Source of the DNA: Mesostigma viride
Lineage: Eukaryota; Streptophyta; Mesostigmatophyceae; Mesostigmatales; Mesostigmataceae
Direction of reading: 5' to 3'
Length of the DNA: 64,000 bases
Assembly: GCA_009746045.1 (NCBI GenBank)
Contig: RPFO01000072.1
Location: 218,105-282,104, forward strand
Part shown: one piece after another, positions 21,865 to 31,389 of the stretch
Layout: each line of letters starts with the position of its first letter
How positions within the stretch are numbered: the first letter of the stretch is position 1
Translations under genes and position numbers: made by a program
Notes under the pieces: model-generated
Seen by the model: only the letters and a program-made list of their open reading frames with translations
What the model was told of the DNA's origin: nothing
Database searches by the model: none

Positions 21865-21989
21865 CATGTTGTTATGTATGGGTACGGGGTATTTAAAACG
21901 GGGTTTAAAATACGAGTATATACGTGGGGGGGTTAAAATACGCGACCGCGTTTCTAACTGAATGGGGTTTAGGGCGCGCATCCACGTGG

Positions 21990-22327
21990 ACTTTTCGTGA
22001 TAGACTCGGCACCGACATGTGCTACACTAGACGTGACGGGCTCACACCCGGGCAGCCTCCTGGTTTGTCTGTATAATATGGAGGTAGATGGTGCACAAGG
22101 ACTGATAGATGGCAAGTAGTGATGAAGGAGACCACCCCCAAGTCTGTGGGGGCTCCACGTGTGACCGCGTATGGCATTCATAGCGATCGGGCCGTGGTGC
22201 CCACACGTACCCCTGTAACTAGGACCTAGATAGCTTACACCATCCATTCCATCCCATGTTCCCCTCCCACTGAGGATTTATGCTCGATCACGTGACGCAG
22301 TCATGTGTCTATTAATTAATTAATTAA
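21990..22327 (+). mobile_element. LINE 3'-end fragment with 9-bp target duplication
   Basis: TCCACGTGG flanks it (21981-21989 and 22328-22336). It is the plus-oriented equivalent of the LINE end at 11091-11410, including GACGTGACGGGCTCACACCC-type text. It ends in the hairpin CACGTGACGCAGTCATGTG (22289-22307, one mismatch) and a TTAATTAATTAATTAAT tail. It is nested in the insertion 21865-23520. Confidence 0.7.
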
Positions 22328-22336
22328 TCCACGTGG

Positions 22337-23506
22337 AAAACGGCACTTGCATTGATAGTAATTAGTAAGTAGTTTCATGGTAATAATACATGGCTTGCAT
22401 GCAGTCAACCACGTCAACCATGCATGGTTGGCTAAGCACATTCCAACCATGTTGTCACATCATCATAGCAAGGACATGCTCAAATTTAAACCAATGGTGG
22501 CAGCTCACTGTCTAGATGCAGTCACATGAATGCAATATCTCCAATATGATCATCAGCAAAACAGTTCTTTCCCTGCACAGTAAAAAATTTATAAAGAAAC
22601 AATTGGCGGCCACTCAGCTTCTGTCAGAGCACGGTGATGCCGCGCTACGAAGAAAGGGACGTGCGGCACTCTCACACAACAAGAACGCCAAAAAAGAACG
22701 CAAAACTGACTTCGAACGACAAACTCGCGGAGGAAAGCACTGAAAGCAGATCACGTTCGCCACAAATCTATACCTTGACGTCGATCGTCAAACCCTCACC
22801 CAGGCGAGCAACAACGGCCGTTCTTCTATGATGATGAAAATGGCAGGCACGAACTGTGCACGCCTCAATAATTACTTACCGAAAATGGCCGTAAAATTGG
22901 AACAAAGCACCCGTTCTGTTTAGAATCCGATGCTATCAATACTAATGCCTCCTTCATATGCAGTCAGACCCCCGCCCCCAGAACCACGCATTTACTGTCG
23001 CTATCATGAATTCTATTTGATTCCGCGGCGTGACCAACAAATGCATAGTATCCCCCATTCCGATGGCATAAAAAGAAAGCAGAGATATTATGAACCAACT
23101 ACTCTCCGCCACAATCTAATATCCTATGAACTCATAGTCTTCAAAAATTCGAGCATTTGGTTTGCAATTCTCTCGCCCTATGTTGCTAATTTCGCTATGG
23201 CCACTCTTGCAAGTACAGTGCATGGCCCGCGCACCGGCCTTGCACCCAACTTCATCATCATGATCAAGCCAACTAATATAATAATCCCTAGGCCCAAAGC
23301 AAACATTTTTCCCGCGGACGGGGAAGTAGACGCCTCGCGCCAAAGAACCTAGGCGCCGCGCTGCCCGCTGGTATAGCCTGGTTGTCACCCCCTAAAAGTT
23401 CTAAGCCGGTCCAAGTCGCGTATTTTTCATAAAATACGTGGGTATAATAATGTTATTCGCGCCGTAAAGTACGCGTACAGAAGTATTTAATTCGAACCGT
23501 ACGGCG
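22337..23506. other. Interior of the TIR-bounded insertion
   Basis: About 1.17 kb without a supported gene. The 140-codon open frame at 22930-23352 has no recognisable domain and unremarkable composition. The region near 23055-23215 shows patchy similarity to 8815-8990. Confidence 0.35.
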
Positions 23507-23520
23507 TACATAACAACATG

Positions 23521-23960
23521 GAATTAGCGCCCCATGCTGCCAGCGGGCAGCCTAGGGGAATATATAACAGTAGCGTAGAAGATTTAAGTATAATAAGGCC
23601 GCCGTGGCTCACGCACATGTGCATGTATGCCTATGATGGGACCCGGCACACCACATGACGCATTAGCTTTAGAATATTTGATCATGCTTTGCCCATGCTG
23701 AGAGGTACTTTCTGCTGAGATAAGTCATGCCCTAGCTATTGCCTGGTAGCCACAATCATCTTCCACCCGGCCATGTCCGCACCTTATAGCTAGTAGCTGC
23801 TGGAATACATGGAGGTGCAGGTGCACCTTGTGCCCCCACTGAGACTATAGGTGGCTGCTTACCTCCCCCACCTGCAGGTTGTAGCTCAGAATGTACTAAC
23901 CCCATAGGGCCGGCTTTTCTCAGGGCCATGTGTTACGTATACTCCCAACGGAGTTCTCTA
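23521..23960 (+). mobile_element. Family A copy A7, right part (3' UTR and 3' end)
   Basis: It resumes with CAGCCTAGGGGAATATATAA and shows the standard A 3' UTR words (CATGCTGAGAGGTACTTTCT, AAGTCATGCCCTAGC, GGTGCAGGTGCACC). It ends in the hairpin ACTCCCAACGGAGT near 23940-23953 and ATACATAATATG. Confidence 0.55.
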
Positions 23961-26030
23961 TACATAATATGTAAATTAAACACGTGCTCCCGTTGGGGAG
24001 TCACAGAGCCCCGGAGTGCTTTTAATCCCTGCACAACAGGAAGAAAGGGCAAAGATTACTACCCACTTTCTCCTTAATTCATGCCCGAGGCATGCCACTG
24101 TCAGCAGCAAATATCGGACACGATATAGACGATCCGGCAAATTCTGTGGGTGCAATAAGAACCGCGTGAGCATACTAGTATCATAACGATAAGCGTGGGC
24201 AAGCAACCCAAGCATAGCAAGGACGTAGCATGGGTGGCTGTATACGAGGGCTAAGCTATAAGGCTATGGCTGGTTGTGTACCGTGCGGTGCGTTTAATAG
24301 CGGTGCACGTGACAGGTGTAACATTCTATAGGCATGGCTGCATGCCATGGCGACAGTGACTTAAATGATTACAAGGGCTCAGTAATCTAGCCCGCGGGGG
24401 GCGTCCACATCTGGTGGTTGATCATCAGGTCCCCGCCCCTTCAGTACACCTTGGGCTTCTGGAATCTGGGGATCCTGCTTGTGGCGGAGGTATTCCGGCC
24501 ACAGGTCGCGTCTGACACTGCTGCTGCTGTCAAGCGGGGGTCAGGTCGTCGTCCAGCATCCATGCAGGGGAGGTCGTGCAACCTCTTGCGACGAGAGAGG
24601 AACTGCCGCTTGTCCTCAGGGGAGAGGAAGGTGAGCAGGACTGGCGGGGGAGCCGCCTTGTCCCGTGAGTGGGGAAGGCGGTGGCATCCACGCAGTTCTA
24701 CTTCACCTAGAATAACCAGGCCATGATGAGGGTAAGCAGCTAGCTGTTTCTGGAGCTCGTCGGCAACTTAGAGTGGTTGCCACCCCCGGGCTTCTGGGGG
24801 AAACGACGCAGCACCACTCGGCGCTCGCGGCGGGCGCAATCGGTGGCCTTGAATCGGCCTTTGTTCGGCCTGGCGGTGGTCCTCCAGCTCCTGGAGTTTC
24901 GTGGCGATGGCGTTGCGGTCGCTGACCGCAGCAGGTCCGCATAGGAGAGCGGCGGGACGGCCGGGTCGCCATCATCCTGCCGGGTCCAGGCTGGGATGCG
25001 ATGGTGGTCTACGCCGCTATCTAATTTGGGACCTGCACGTGGCCAGGGCCTCGGTGTGGCCGGCTGTGATGGCTTCAAGCTTCTTCATGAGCACGCCGCA
25101 CTTGCCCTCCACCTGGTTGATCGAGGCGGGAGAGGAGCTAGCTGGGCGGCATGCGCATCAAAGGCCTTCGCCGCCGTCTGCAGCGCCGTGAGCTGAGCTT
25201 GAAGCTTGTGGGCGACCAAGTAGTTTCCGTATTGGAGACCTTAATTGGCCTCCACCGTGTTGACGGCGCCGTGGTCATCAATGTCATCTTCTCGGCCAAC
25301 GTCCAGGTCACGTGCTCCTCCAGCACTGCTCGGATGAGTCATCCTTGCAGAGGGAGGAAGCCGATGTTGGGCTGCCGGCTGCGCAGGCCGGGCTGGGTTG
25401 CGGAGCTTATAGCGACGAGGTCGCGTTCAGTTAGCTGCATGGAAGACTTAGCTGAACAAGATAGCAATCGAGGCGATGGCTGTGCTCTGGCCGGGCGAGG
25501 AACCTCTCCCTGTTGTCGGCGGGGATGGGCCCACATGGTCCATTGAAGGAGCTTGCGTTCCTATGCATGCTAAGAACGGGACTATCTCGGCGGATCCTTC
25601 CAATTGGTCAGGGTTTGACATGCGGTCGCTGAAAGAAAAGCGTTCATAGCTTGGTAGGTAATGTCGCCACTTGTCGGTTGGTGGCAGGGTTTCTTGGGCT
25701 CGGGCGAGGTGCATGGCGATGGGTTTGCGGGTAATCCATGCAGACGGCTGGGCGAGAACAATGGCGCCGGAGTGGGTAATGGGCTGGGAGCCGGAAAGCT
25801 CCTTTTCTAGACCGTGTTTAGCCGGGTTAGCTTTCGGAGTCGTCCAATAGCCTGAATCTTGTCACGTGAGTAACTTTTTCGATACTGCGTTTCAGCCGTA
25901 ACCGATTATACTGGCAGATGCGTCTTGAGAAGACACATTGAAAGCAAGTAACCTGACTAAATTTGGGGCTCAGACGCAAAAGTTCTGAGCGCCGCCGTCA
26001 GCCATACTGCAGTCAGCCATATACCGTAAA
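23961..26030 (-). mobile_element. Family B retroposon copy B2, full length (about 2.07 kb)
   Basis: The 3' end (left) carries the B hairpin with ACGTGCTCCCGTTGGGGAGT near 23982-24001. The 3' UTR runs to 24386, the ORF follows, and the 5' UTR (about 25850-26030) contains the GCGTCTT-type hairpin and the GCCGTCAGCC motif shared with family A. It abuts the 3' end of A7. Confidence 0.65.
24387..25850 (-). pseudogene. Family B ORF1-like protein, copy B2, disrupted
   Basis: The start region (about 25847) is damaged: TTGGACGACTCC stands where B1 has ATGACGACTCC. Conserved pieces follow on the minus strand: KWRHYLPSYERFSFSDRMSN, a helical region, PAVPPLSYADLLRSATAT, ERRVVLRRFPQKPG (RRM-like strand region), then the C-terminal domain to the TAG at 24387-24389. 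Comparison with B1 defines about 470 codons for the intact parent. No RT motif is present. Confidence 0.55.
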
Positions 26031-26436
26031 TTAATTCCATGGCTCAGTGGTGGGTGGGGGTGATCGAGCGGAGCAGCGAAAACTAACTAAGCTAACTCTA
26101 ATCTAATCTACCAAAATTCCTAGCAGCCTGCTTGATCTACTCAGCAAAGCGCCCCTTCCTCTTGGCCCTTGGGGGGGCGGGGCTTGCCCACTGCAGGGCT
26201 GGCGTGTGGGCCTGGACAATGCCAGGTCTGCCATCTCTCCTTGTCGTGCATGGTCCAAGCTACAGAGAGGGAGGAAATTACATTACATTAAATTAAGTTG
26301 AATTAAATTATAACATGACTCCGTGGGGAGATAATGCAGCACATATTCCCTTTCTCAGATGGATGGGGGACCTATGTGACACAATTGCTTACTTGAGGAT
26401 GAAGGGCTTCTGGGACTATCTGTACTCCGCGCTCGC
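26031..26436 (-). mobile_element. Two family C fragments
   Basis: At 26137-26275 the minus strand encodes the C-terminal tail ASPAPPRAKRKGRFAE before a TAG (26137-26139), cognate to the C copy at 4722. Near 26285-26340 a second, minus-oriented 3' end starts with AAATTAAGTTGAATTAAATT and CTCCGTGGGGAG. It continues without coding sequence to the LINE end at about 26440. Confidence 0.5.
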
Positions 26437-27527
26437 ATGATTTAAATAGACACGTGACTGCGTCACGTGAGCATAAGTCCTCAGTGGGCCGGGAGGGGAA
26501 CATGGGATGGAATGGATGATGCTAGCTATCCGAGTTCCTAGTTACAGGGCCTGTGGGTGCACCACGGCCCGAATCGCTATGAATGCCATACGTACAGTAC
26601 ATACTGCGGTCACACGCGGAGCCCCAAAAGACTTGGGGGGTGGTCTCCTTCAGCACGTACTACTTGCCATCAGTATCCTTGCGAAACATCTGCCTCCATA
26701 TTACATGCAGACAAACCAGGAGGCTGCCCGGGTGGGAGCCCGTCTCGTCTACTAAGGCCGGTATATTAGCACGTGCCCATATGCATAGTCTAATTCACGG
26801 AAAGCCCACGGGTGGCGGCCCTGGCCGCGCGCGGCCTGGGGCACGCCAGGTGAGGACATAACGTCCAGGCTGGGTGGGCTTGGTGCTTGCTAGTCTATCT
26901 GATGAGGGCTACCTGATCAGTGCGGGCCACTAGGTGCCCGGCTAGGCCCAGGAGCCTGTGCCTAATGTGGGAAACATATGGCAAATCAGCGTACAATTAC
27001 AAATTAAATATTATACACGTGCTCCCGCTGGGGAGTCACGGAGCACCGGAGTGCTTTCAATCCCTGTATGTGCAGAACAGGAAGAAAGGGCAGTGACCAC
27101 CTTTCTCCTTCATGCCCGAGGCATGCCACAGCAGCAATCCGACACGATAGACGATCCAGCAAATTCTGTGGGTGCAATAAGACCCGCATCATTGAGCATA
27201 CATATCATAGCAACTAAATAGGAGCGTATACAAATCCTCATTACTAATGTGCAAACCAAAGGGGATATTGAGTGTCTTGCGCAGCATCTTGATGACGTTG
27301 CCGCCCGAGTCGTTGCTCCAGCTCCTGCGACCTGCCGGTCAGCTAGTGTCCGGCGGGTCTCGGCGCCGTAGGTCAGGATCGTCGATATCAGAATGACGAC
27401 CTTGAAGAGGTCACGCTTGACGATCCGGGGTGGGGCGGGGTTGCTCCACTGGTCAGCGGCGGTGGTCATGGAGTTGCGCCCGGCACGCCATGCCGATCCG
27501 TGTCGTCAGGTCGTCCTTGCCATTAGG
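26437..27527 (-). mobile_element. LINE ORF2 C-terminal fragment interrupted by a family B insertion
   Basis: The 3' end has the perfect hairpin CACGTGACTGCGTCACGTG (26451-26469). The non-coding end is collinear with the copy at 11091-11702. Coding text on the minus strand at 27226-27480 includes LFKVVILISTILTYGAETRR, the region just after the RT fingers/palm in LINE ORF2. It cuts into family A copy A8 at about 27527. The RT core is absent. Confidence 0.65.
26997..27222 (-). mobile_element. 5'-truncated family B 3' end nested in the LINE
   Basis: AGCGTACAA (26988-26996) and AGCGTATACAA (27223-27233) flank it. The uninterrupted LINE sequence is at about 11605-11625. The tail TTACAAATTAAATATTATAC and the B hairpin (about 27013-27042) mark the 3' end. 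Only about 180 bp of B 3' UTR is present. Confidence 0.65.
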
Positions 27528-28034
27528 CCAGCGGCCGGCGGTTGTGGGAGATGAGGTGCGAGCACAGGTCAATTACAAGCGCAGCGTGGGTGCCAAAAAA
27601 CACATCTTCCATGAAGGTTGACGGGCTTTGGTTCCAGTAGCCAGGGGCGTTGATGTCAAAGGCGATCTCGGACCAGCTAGGTTCGCCAGGGCAACTGCGC
27701 TTGGGCTCAGGCGATGCAGATGGCGAGGAAAGCCCGGTGGGGGGCTGGGCAACCACCAGTGCGCGACCAGTGTCACCATCGCCTTCCGGCCCTGAGGGCG
27801 AAGCTGCAGCCGGAGCTGCGGACGCATATTCAGGGCTTTACGCAGCCGCCAGGCTGCGCTGCGTAGATGAGCGTTTGCTCGCCATATATTGCGTAGTAGC
27901 TTAGGAAAATTATATCAGTCTGTGCGTCTTAGAAAGACGAAGCGGTTGTGATATTCACGGCCGAATTTGGTGCCCAAACGTGAAAAGTTATGAGCGCCGC
28001 CGTCAGCCATGGCTACCTCGTGGCTCGTGGCTCG
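27528..28034 (-). mobile_element. Family A copy A8, 5' half only
   Basis: It has the heptamer 5' end (CGTGGCTCGTGGCTCGT, 28018-28034), a 5' UTR with hairpin, and an ORF start near 27881. The N-terminal text includes SPEPKRSCPGEPSWSEIAFD and MEDVFFGTHAAL; it stops at SHNRR where the LINE begins. An in-frame TAA in the N-terminus already breaks it. Confidence 0.55.
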
Positions 28035-28420
28035 TACGGGCTGGGACCATGAGGTCGGCCAGCAATGTGCATGCGTCAATCAGGGGAGGACATTGGTCCC
28101 TACTCAACAGGCTGGTACCCCGTAACTCTCCCAATGGAGGCTGCTCGAATGAATAAATAGTTGTATCGAATGAATGAATAGATGAATGAATGAATGACTA
28201 TATCATGCGCTCCTGTGCCACGTCGTGTTAAATTTTTCCATGATAATATCACCCCAACACCCTTGCTTATCCATTAGTTAATTAATTAATAGACACGTGA
28301 CTGCGTTGACACGTGAGCATAAGGCCTCAGTGGGAGGGGAACATGGGATGGAATTATGTAATTAATTAATTAATTGGGATGGAACATGGGATGGAATTAA
28401 TTAATTAATTAATTAAAATC
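28035..28420. mobile_element. Cluster of truncated retroposon 3' ends and tails
   Basis: It contains a family C scrap (about 28035-28080, GGGCTGGGACCATGAGGTCG), GAATGAAT-rich sequence and a 115-bp block (28166-28280) repeated at 29886-30000. There is also a LINE hairpin (about 28292-28313, slightly damaged) with GGAACATGGGATGGAATT, and three TTAATTAATTAATT tracts. No gene is present. Confidence 0.5.
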
Positions 28421-29830
28421 ATAGCTCCGTGGGGAGCATATGTAACACATAGCCCTGAGAAAGGGGCATCTATGGGTTTGTAATACAATCAGCTAGGGCG
28501 ACAGCCTGCAGGTGTAGGATGTACAACTATCACCTGCTCTGGGTGCACAAGGTGCACCTGCACCGCCATGATGGTTCATGCCTCCTAAACAAGCACAGGC
28601 ACACAAGGCGGCTTGAGGAGAGGGCCTAGAAGGCCTGCATGACATATGGGGTGGAAGGTATGTGGCTAGGCTATAGCTGGGGTACACATGGCCTCTCAGC
28701 AGAGAGTAACTCCCTGCATGGGCAAAGCATGACTCGAAACTGCTATGGCTATTGCCAGGGCGGGTGTGGGCCCATCACATAGGCATACATGGCCACGTCA
28801 CTAAGCTTTCTAGTCTACACTACTGCTATATATTCCCTAGGCTCGGGTGGCTGGGGTGGCTGGGGCGGCAGGGTCGCCTGCCAGGGCTTGTGGGCGACGT
28901 AGATGTCCGCCACCTTCCAGTAGACCGGCTTCTGCCCCGCCGTCTGCCGAAGCTGGAGTTAGGTCGGCCATAGCTCCCGTCGCTGTTGTTGCTGCGTCAA
29001 GGTCAAGTCGTCGTCCAGCGTGTAGGCGGTCCCCCCAAGCCGCTTGAGACACTTGAGGAACTCCATCTTATCCGCCATGGTGTCAAAGGTGAGGAGCCAG
29101 GGGGAGGGGCCGGCCTTACCCCGCGAGCGGGGAAGGCGGGTCACCCCCCGCGGCTTGCCCTTACCAGTGATAGCCATGGGGACAAGGATTTGTTCTCAAA
29201 CGCCAGGGCAAGGGTCTCGGAGGTCTCGTCCTGCAGCGGGTCGAAGTGCTTGACTATGACGTTAAGGCTGTGCTAAAGTCAGTTGGCGAGCTCGGCCTCC
29301 TCGCGGAGGTCCAGCGTCTGCTGGGCGGCGACGGCGGAGGTGGTGGAGGTGGCGTGCTGCTTGCATGTCCGCCCAGGTCAGGATGGGAGGAGCATCCCCG
29401 GCAGGGCCGGCCAGCAGGGGCTGGCCGAGCGGCCATGTCCTTCACCGCTTGGGCAGTGACAGTGCCGGCGGTGTTCTGCAAGCATTCGATGGCTATGGCA
29501 TTGTCCTGCAGGCGCTTGTCGATGGCGAGGAGCTGGGCAGTGGGCGGTGAGGGCGTCGGTTGTGGTGGAGGTGGAGGCGAGGAGCTTGGAGGTGGCGGTG
29601 GTGGTGGAGGAGAGGAGGGGAAGCTCGGCAGCCAGCGTGCCGCCCATGGCCGTCACATCTGCGGCCAGGGGTGTCACGTGCTGTTCGATGGCCTTGTTGA
29701 TGATGGAGCGAATTTCGGAGGTGGAGGGGGGGGCCCAGATCTCGGCGACAGAGCGCCCGAGGAGGCAGCAGAGGGCGAGGAGCTGAAGGCGGGGCGGGAG
29801 TAGCGGGACAGATCTGGCGCGTAATCACCG
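28421..29830 (-). mobile_element. Family A copy A9, 5'-truncated
   Basis: The 3' hairpin GCTCCGTGGGGAGC lies near 28426-28439, the 3' UTR runs to about 28830, and the coding part to about 29830, where it ends within the central region. No 5' UTR is present. Confidence 0.6.
28837..29830 (-). pseudogene. Family A ORF1-like protein, copy A9, N-terminally truncated
   Basis: The minus strand encodes the region from the alpha-helical GRSVAEIWAP-type motif through MTPLAADVTAMGGTLAAEL, a Ser/Thr linker, MLAEH-type helix, RRM-like strands and ADKMEFLKCLKRLGGTAYTL, LDDDLTLTQQQQRRELWPTY and KVADIYVAHKPWQA. Several frame breaks occur. It preserves the FLKC text that lets the original target of the A1 interruption be reconstructed. 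Confidence 0.5.
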
Positions 29831-30062
29831 CGGGTAGGCATGGGATGGAATGGATGGTGTAAGCTTATCCATTGGCCCAGGTCATAGAATGAATGAATAG
29901 ATGAATGAATGAATGACTATATCATGCGCTCCTGTGCCACGTCGTGTTAAATTTTTCCATGATACTATCATCTACACACCCTTGCTCATCCATTAAATTA
30001 AAATTAAATTATAACATGACTCCGTTGGGAGATCATGTAGCACATTAATCAATTAATTAATT
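29831..30062. mobile_element. Short 3'-end remnants
   Basis: GAATGAAT-rich text and the 115-bp block shared with 28166-28280 are followed by a family C-type end (AAATTAAAATTAAATTATAA, CTCCGTTGGGAG) and a TTAATTAATTAAT tail of copy A10. No coding sequence. Confidence 0.45.
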
Positions 30063-30235
30063 AAGATCATAGCTCCGTGGGGAGCATTGTAACACATATA
30101 GCCCTGAGAAAGGGGCATCTATGGGTTTGTAATACAATCAGGGCGACAACCTGCAGGTGTAGGATGTACAACTATCACCTGCTCTGGGTGCACAAGGTGT
30201 GCACACCTGCACCGCCATGATGGTTCATGCCTCCT
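30063..30235 (-). mobile_element. Family A copy A10, 3' UTR part left of the LTR element
   Basis: The hairpin GCTCCGTGGGGAGC (about 30070-30083) and UTR text continue, after removing the LTR retrotransposon, with 39709-40165. Its close relative A9 shows the uninterrupted sequence at about 28560-28600. Confidence 0.6.
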
Positions 30236-31015
30236 TGTAACAAGCAAAAATGACTTTGTTGTTACATCCTTTGTTTTGTGAATGTTTGGCTTTTATTCGA
30301 GGACTTTTGGATCAGTATTGAGAAAGTTATGAGGTTTCTAAGACGACGGTACTTGGAGCTGATACTTTGTCAGCCAACTGATAGGAACCCTCATTGGTCG
30401 TGGCCTGATCCACGTAGGGTTGTAGTTTGTTGGCTGATACTACTGATAGGAGCCCTCATTGGTCGTGGCCTGATCCACGTGGGGTTGTAGTTTGTTAGTT
30501 GGTACTATTGAGTCTTAAATGCTCCTTTGGGACTTCAGTGCTCACGACAGATCTAAGATCTCATGGAAAGATTCTGCCAGGCTGTGTGTGGTGTTGTTCT
30601 GTTTTGTGTGACTAGGATGGATACGAAGATCTTGTATAGGATTCCATGGTTCTGATTGGTTCTCTTCAGGCTAAGGTTGGAGCAAGCTCGACAAGCACGT
30701 CGATATCAAGGACGTGGGGTCGCCATTGTTGCTACGTTGGTTTTGATTCACCATGGTATAATAAAGCTTGGCTTTGTTGTCCAATCCATAAGAGCCCCTT
30801 GGCTATAGACGTCCTTCAGTTCCACAGAGGTCGTCTATACACGAGCTTGTCTTTGTGTCTACAAGGGGTTGTGATTCCCTAAATCACGTGCTGTGGAATT
30901 TCCATCTCAACGTTGCTCGGATACTTGAAGTTCTGCGACTCAGGAAAGCAACCCAGGTAAAAGATCTTTCATATTGGACTGTGGATGATGTTGATGATCA
31001 TTTTTAGTCGTTACA
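30236..31015 (+). repeat. 5' LTR (780 bp)
   Basis: It carries a two-copy 64-bp tandem repeat (about 30379-30506, with CATTGGTCGTGGCCTGATCC) that may be a promoter or enhancer module. TATAATAAAG at 30757-30766 combines a TATA-like and an AATAAA-like motif. It ends TTTTTAGTCGTTACA. Compared with the 3' LTR it has two extra bases near 30551. Confidence 0.93.
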
Positions 31016-31016
31016 T

Positions 31017-31027
31017 TGGTATCGGAG
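31017..31027 (+). promoter_or_regulatory. Primer binding site, initiator Met tRNA type
   Basis: TGGTATCGGAG lies one base after the LTR and matches TGGTATCAGAG, the usual iMet-tRNA primer site of plant LTR elements, with one mismatch. Confidence 0.7.
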
Positions 31028-31389
31028 GATCTCTACTTTGGTGTTTCTCTTGAAGTCGCAACCTTCCGGGTAGTACAACGTTGATCAGATGTCTGTCATC
31101 CGAGAAGATTCATAGAGTTGCGGAAAACTTACGGTGTTACAGACTGAGACACATCCTGATGTGACTGTCTTGCTCTGTAACACTAGAAGTCAGCCGTAAC
31201 CGTTGTCTCTACTAGGCAGACGATCGCGACTCCATGTGGAAGTATGAGTAGTTCGAAGACACAATCACCTTTACCCCCTACTAATCAAGGTTTGGAGATC
31301 CGTCATCATCTCTGGAACCCATTGCTAGGGAAGGTGCTGAGACAACTGCTCGTACTCCACGGCGTCAACTTGATTTCAACCGTACTTCT

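Larger units (their letters stand above)
21865..23520. mobile_element. Insertion with 14-bp perfect terminal inverted repeats
   Basis: CATGTTGTTATGTA (21865-21878) is mirrored by TACATAACAACATG (23507-23520). AGCGCCCCATG overlaps the left end (21858-21868) and recurs just outside the right end (23526-23536), which may be a target duplication. The interior holds a LINE fragment (21990-22327) and about 1.2 kb of A+T-rich sequence without a convincing ORF. The interior is weakly similar to 8815-8990. It is probably a non-autonomous DNA transposon; the superfamily is unresolved. Confidence 0.5.

Noticed and set aside
22930-23352. 140-codon plus-strand gene
   Set aside because: No recognisable domain and no homologous frame in the related block at 8815-8990; chance open frame in an insertion.
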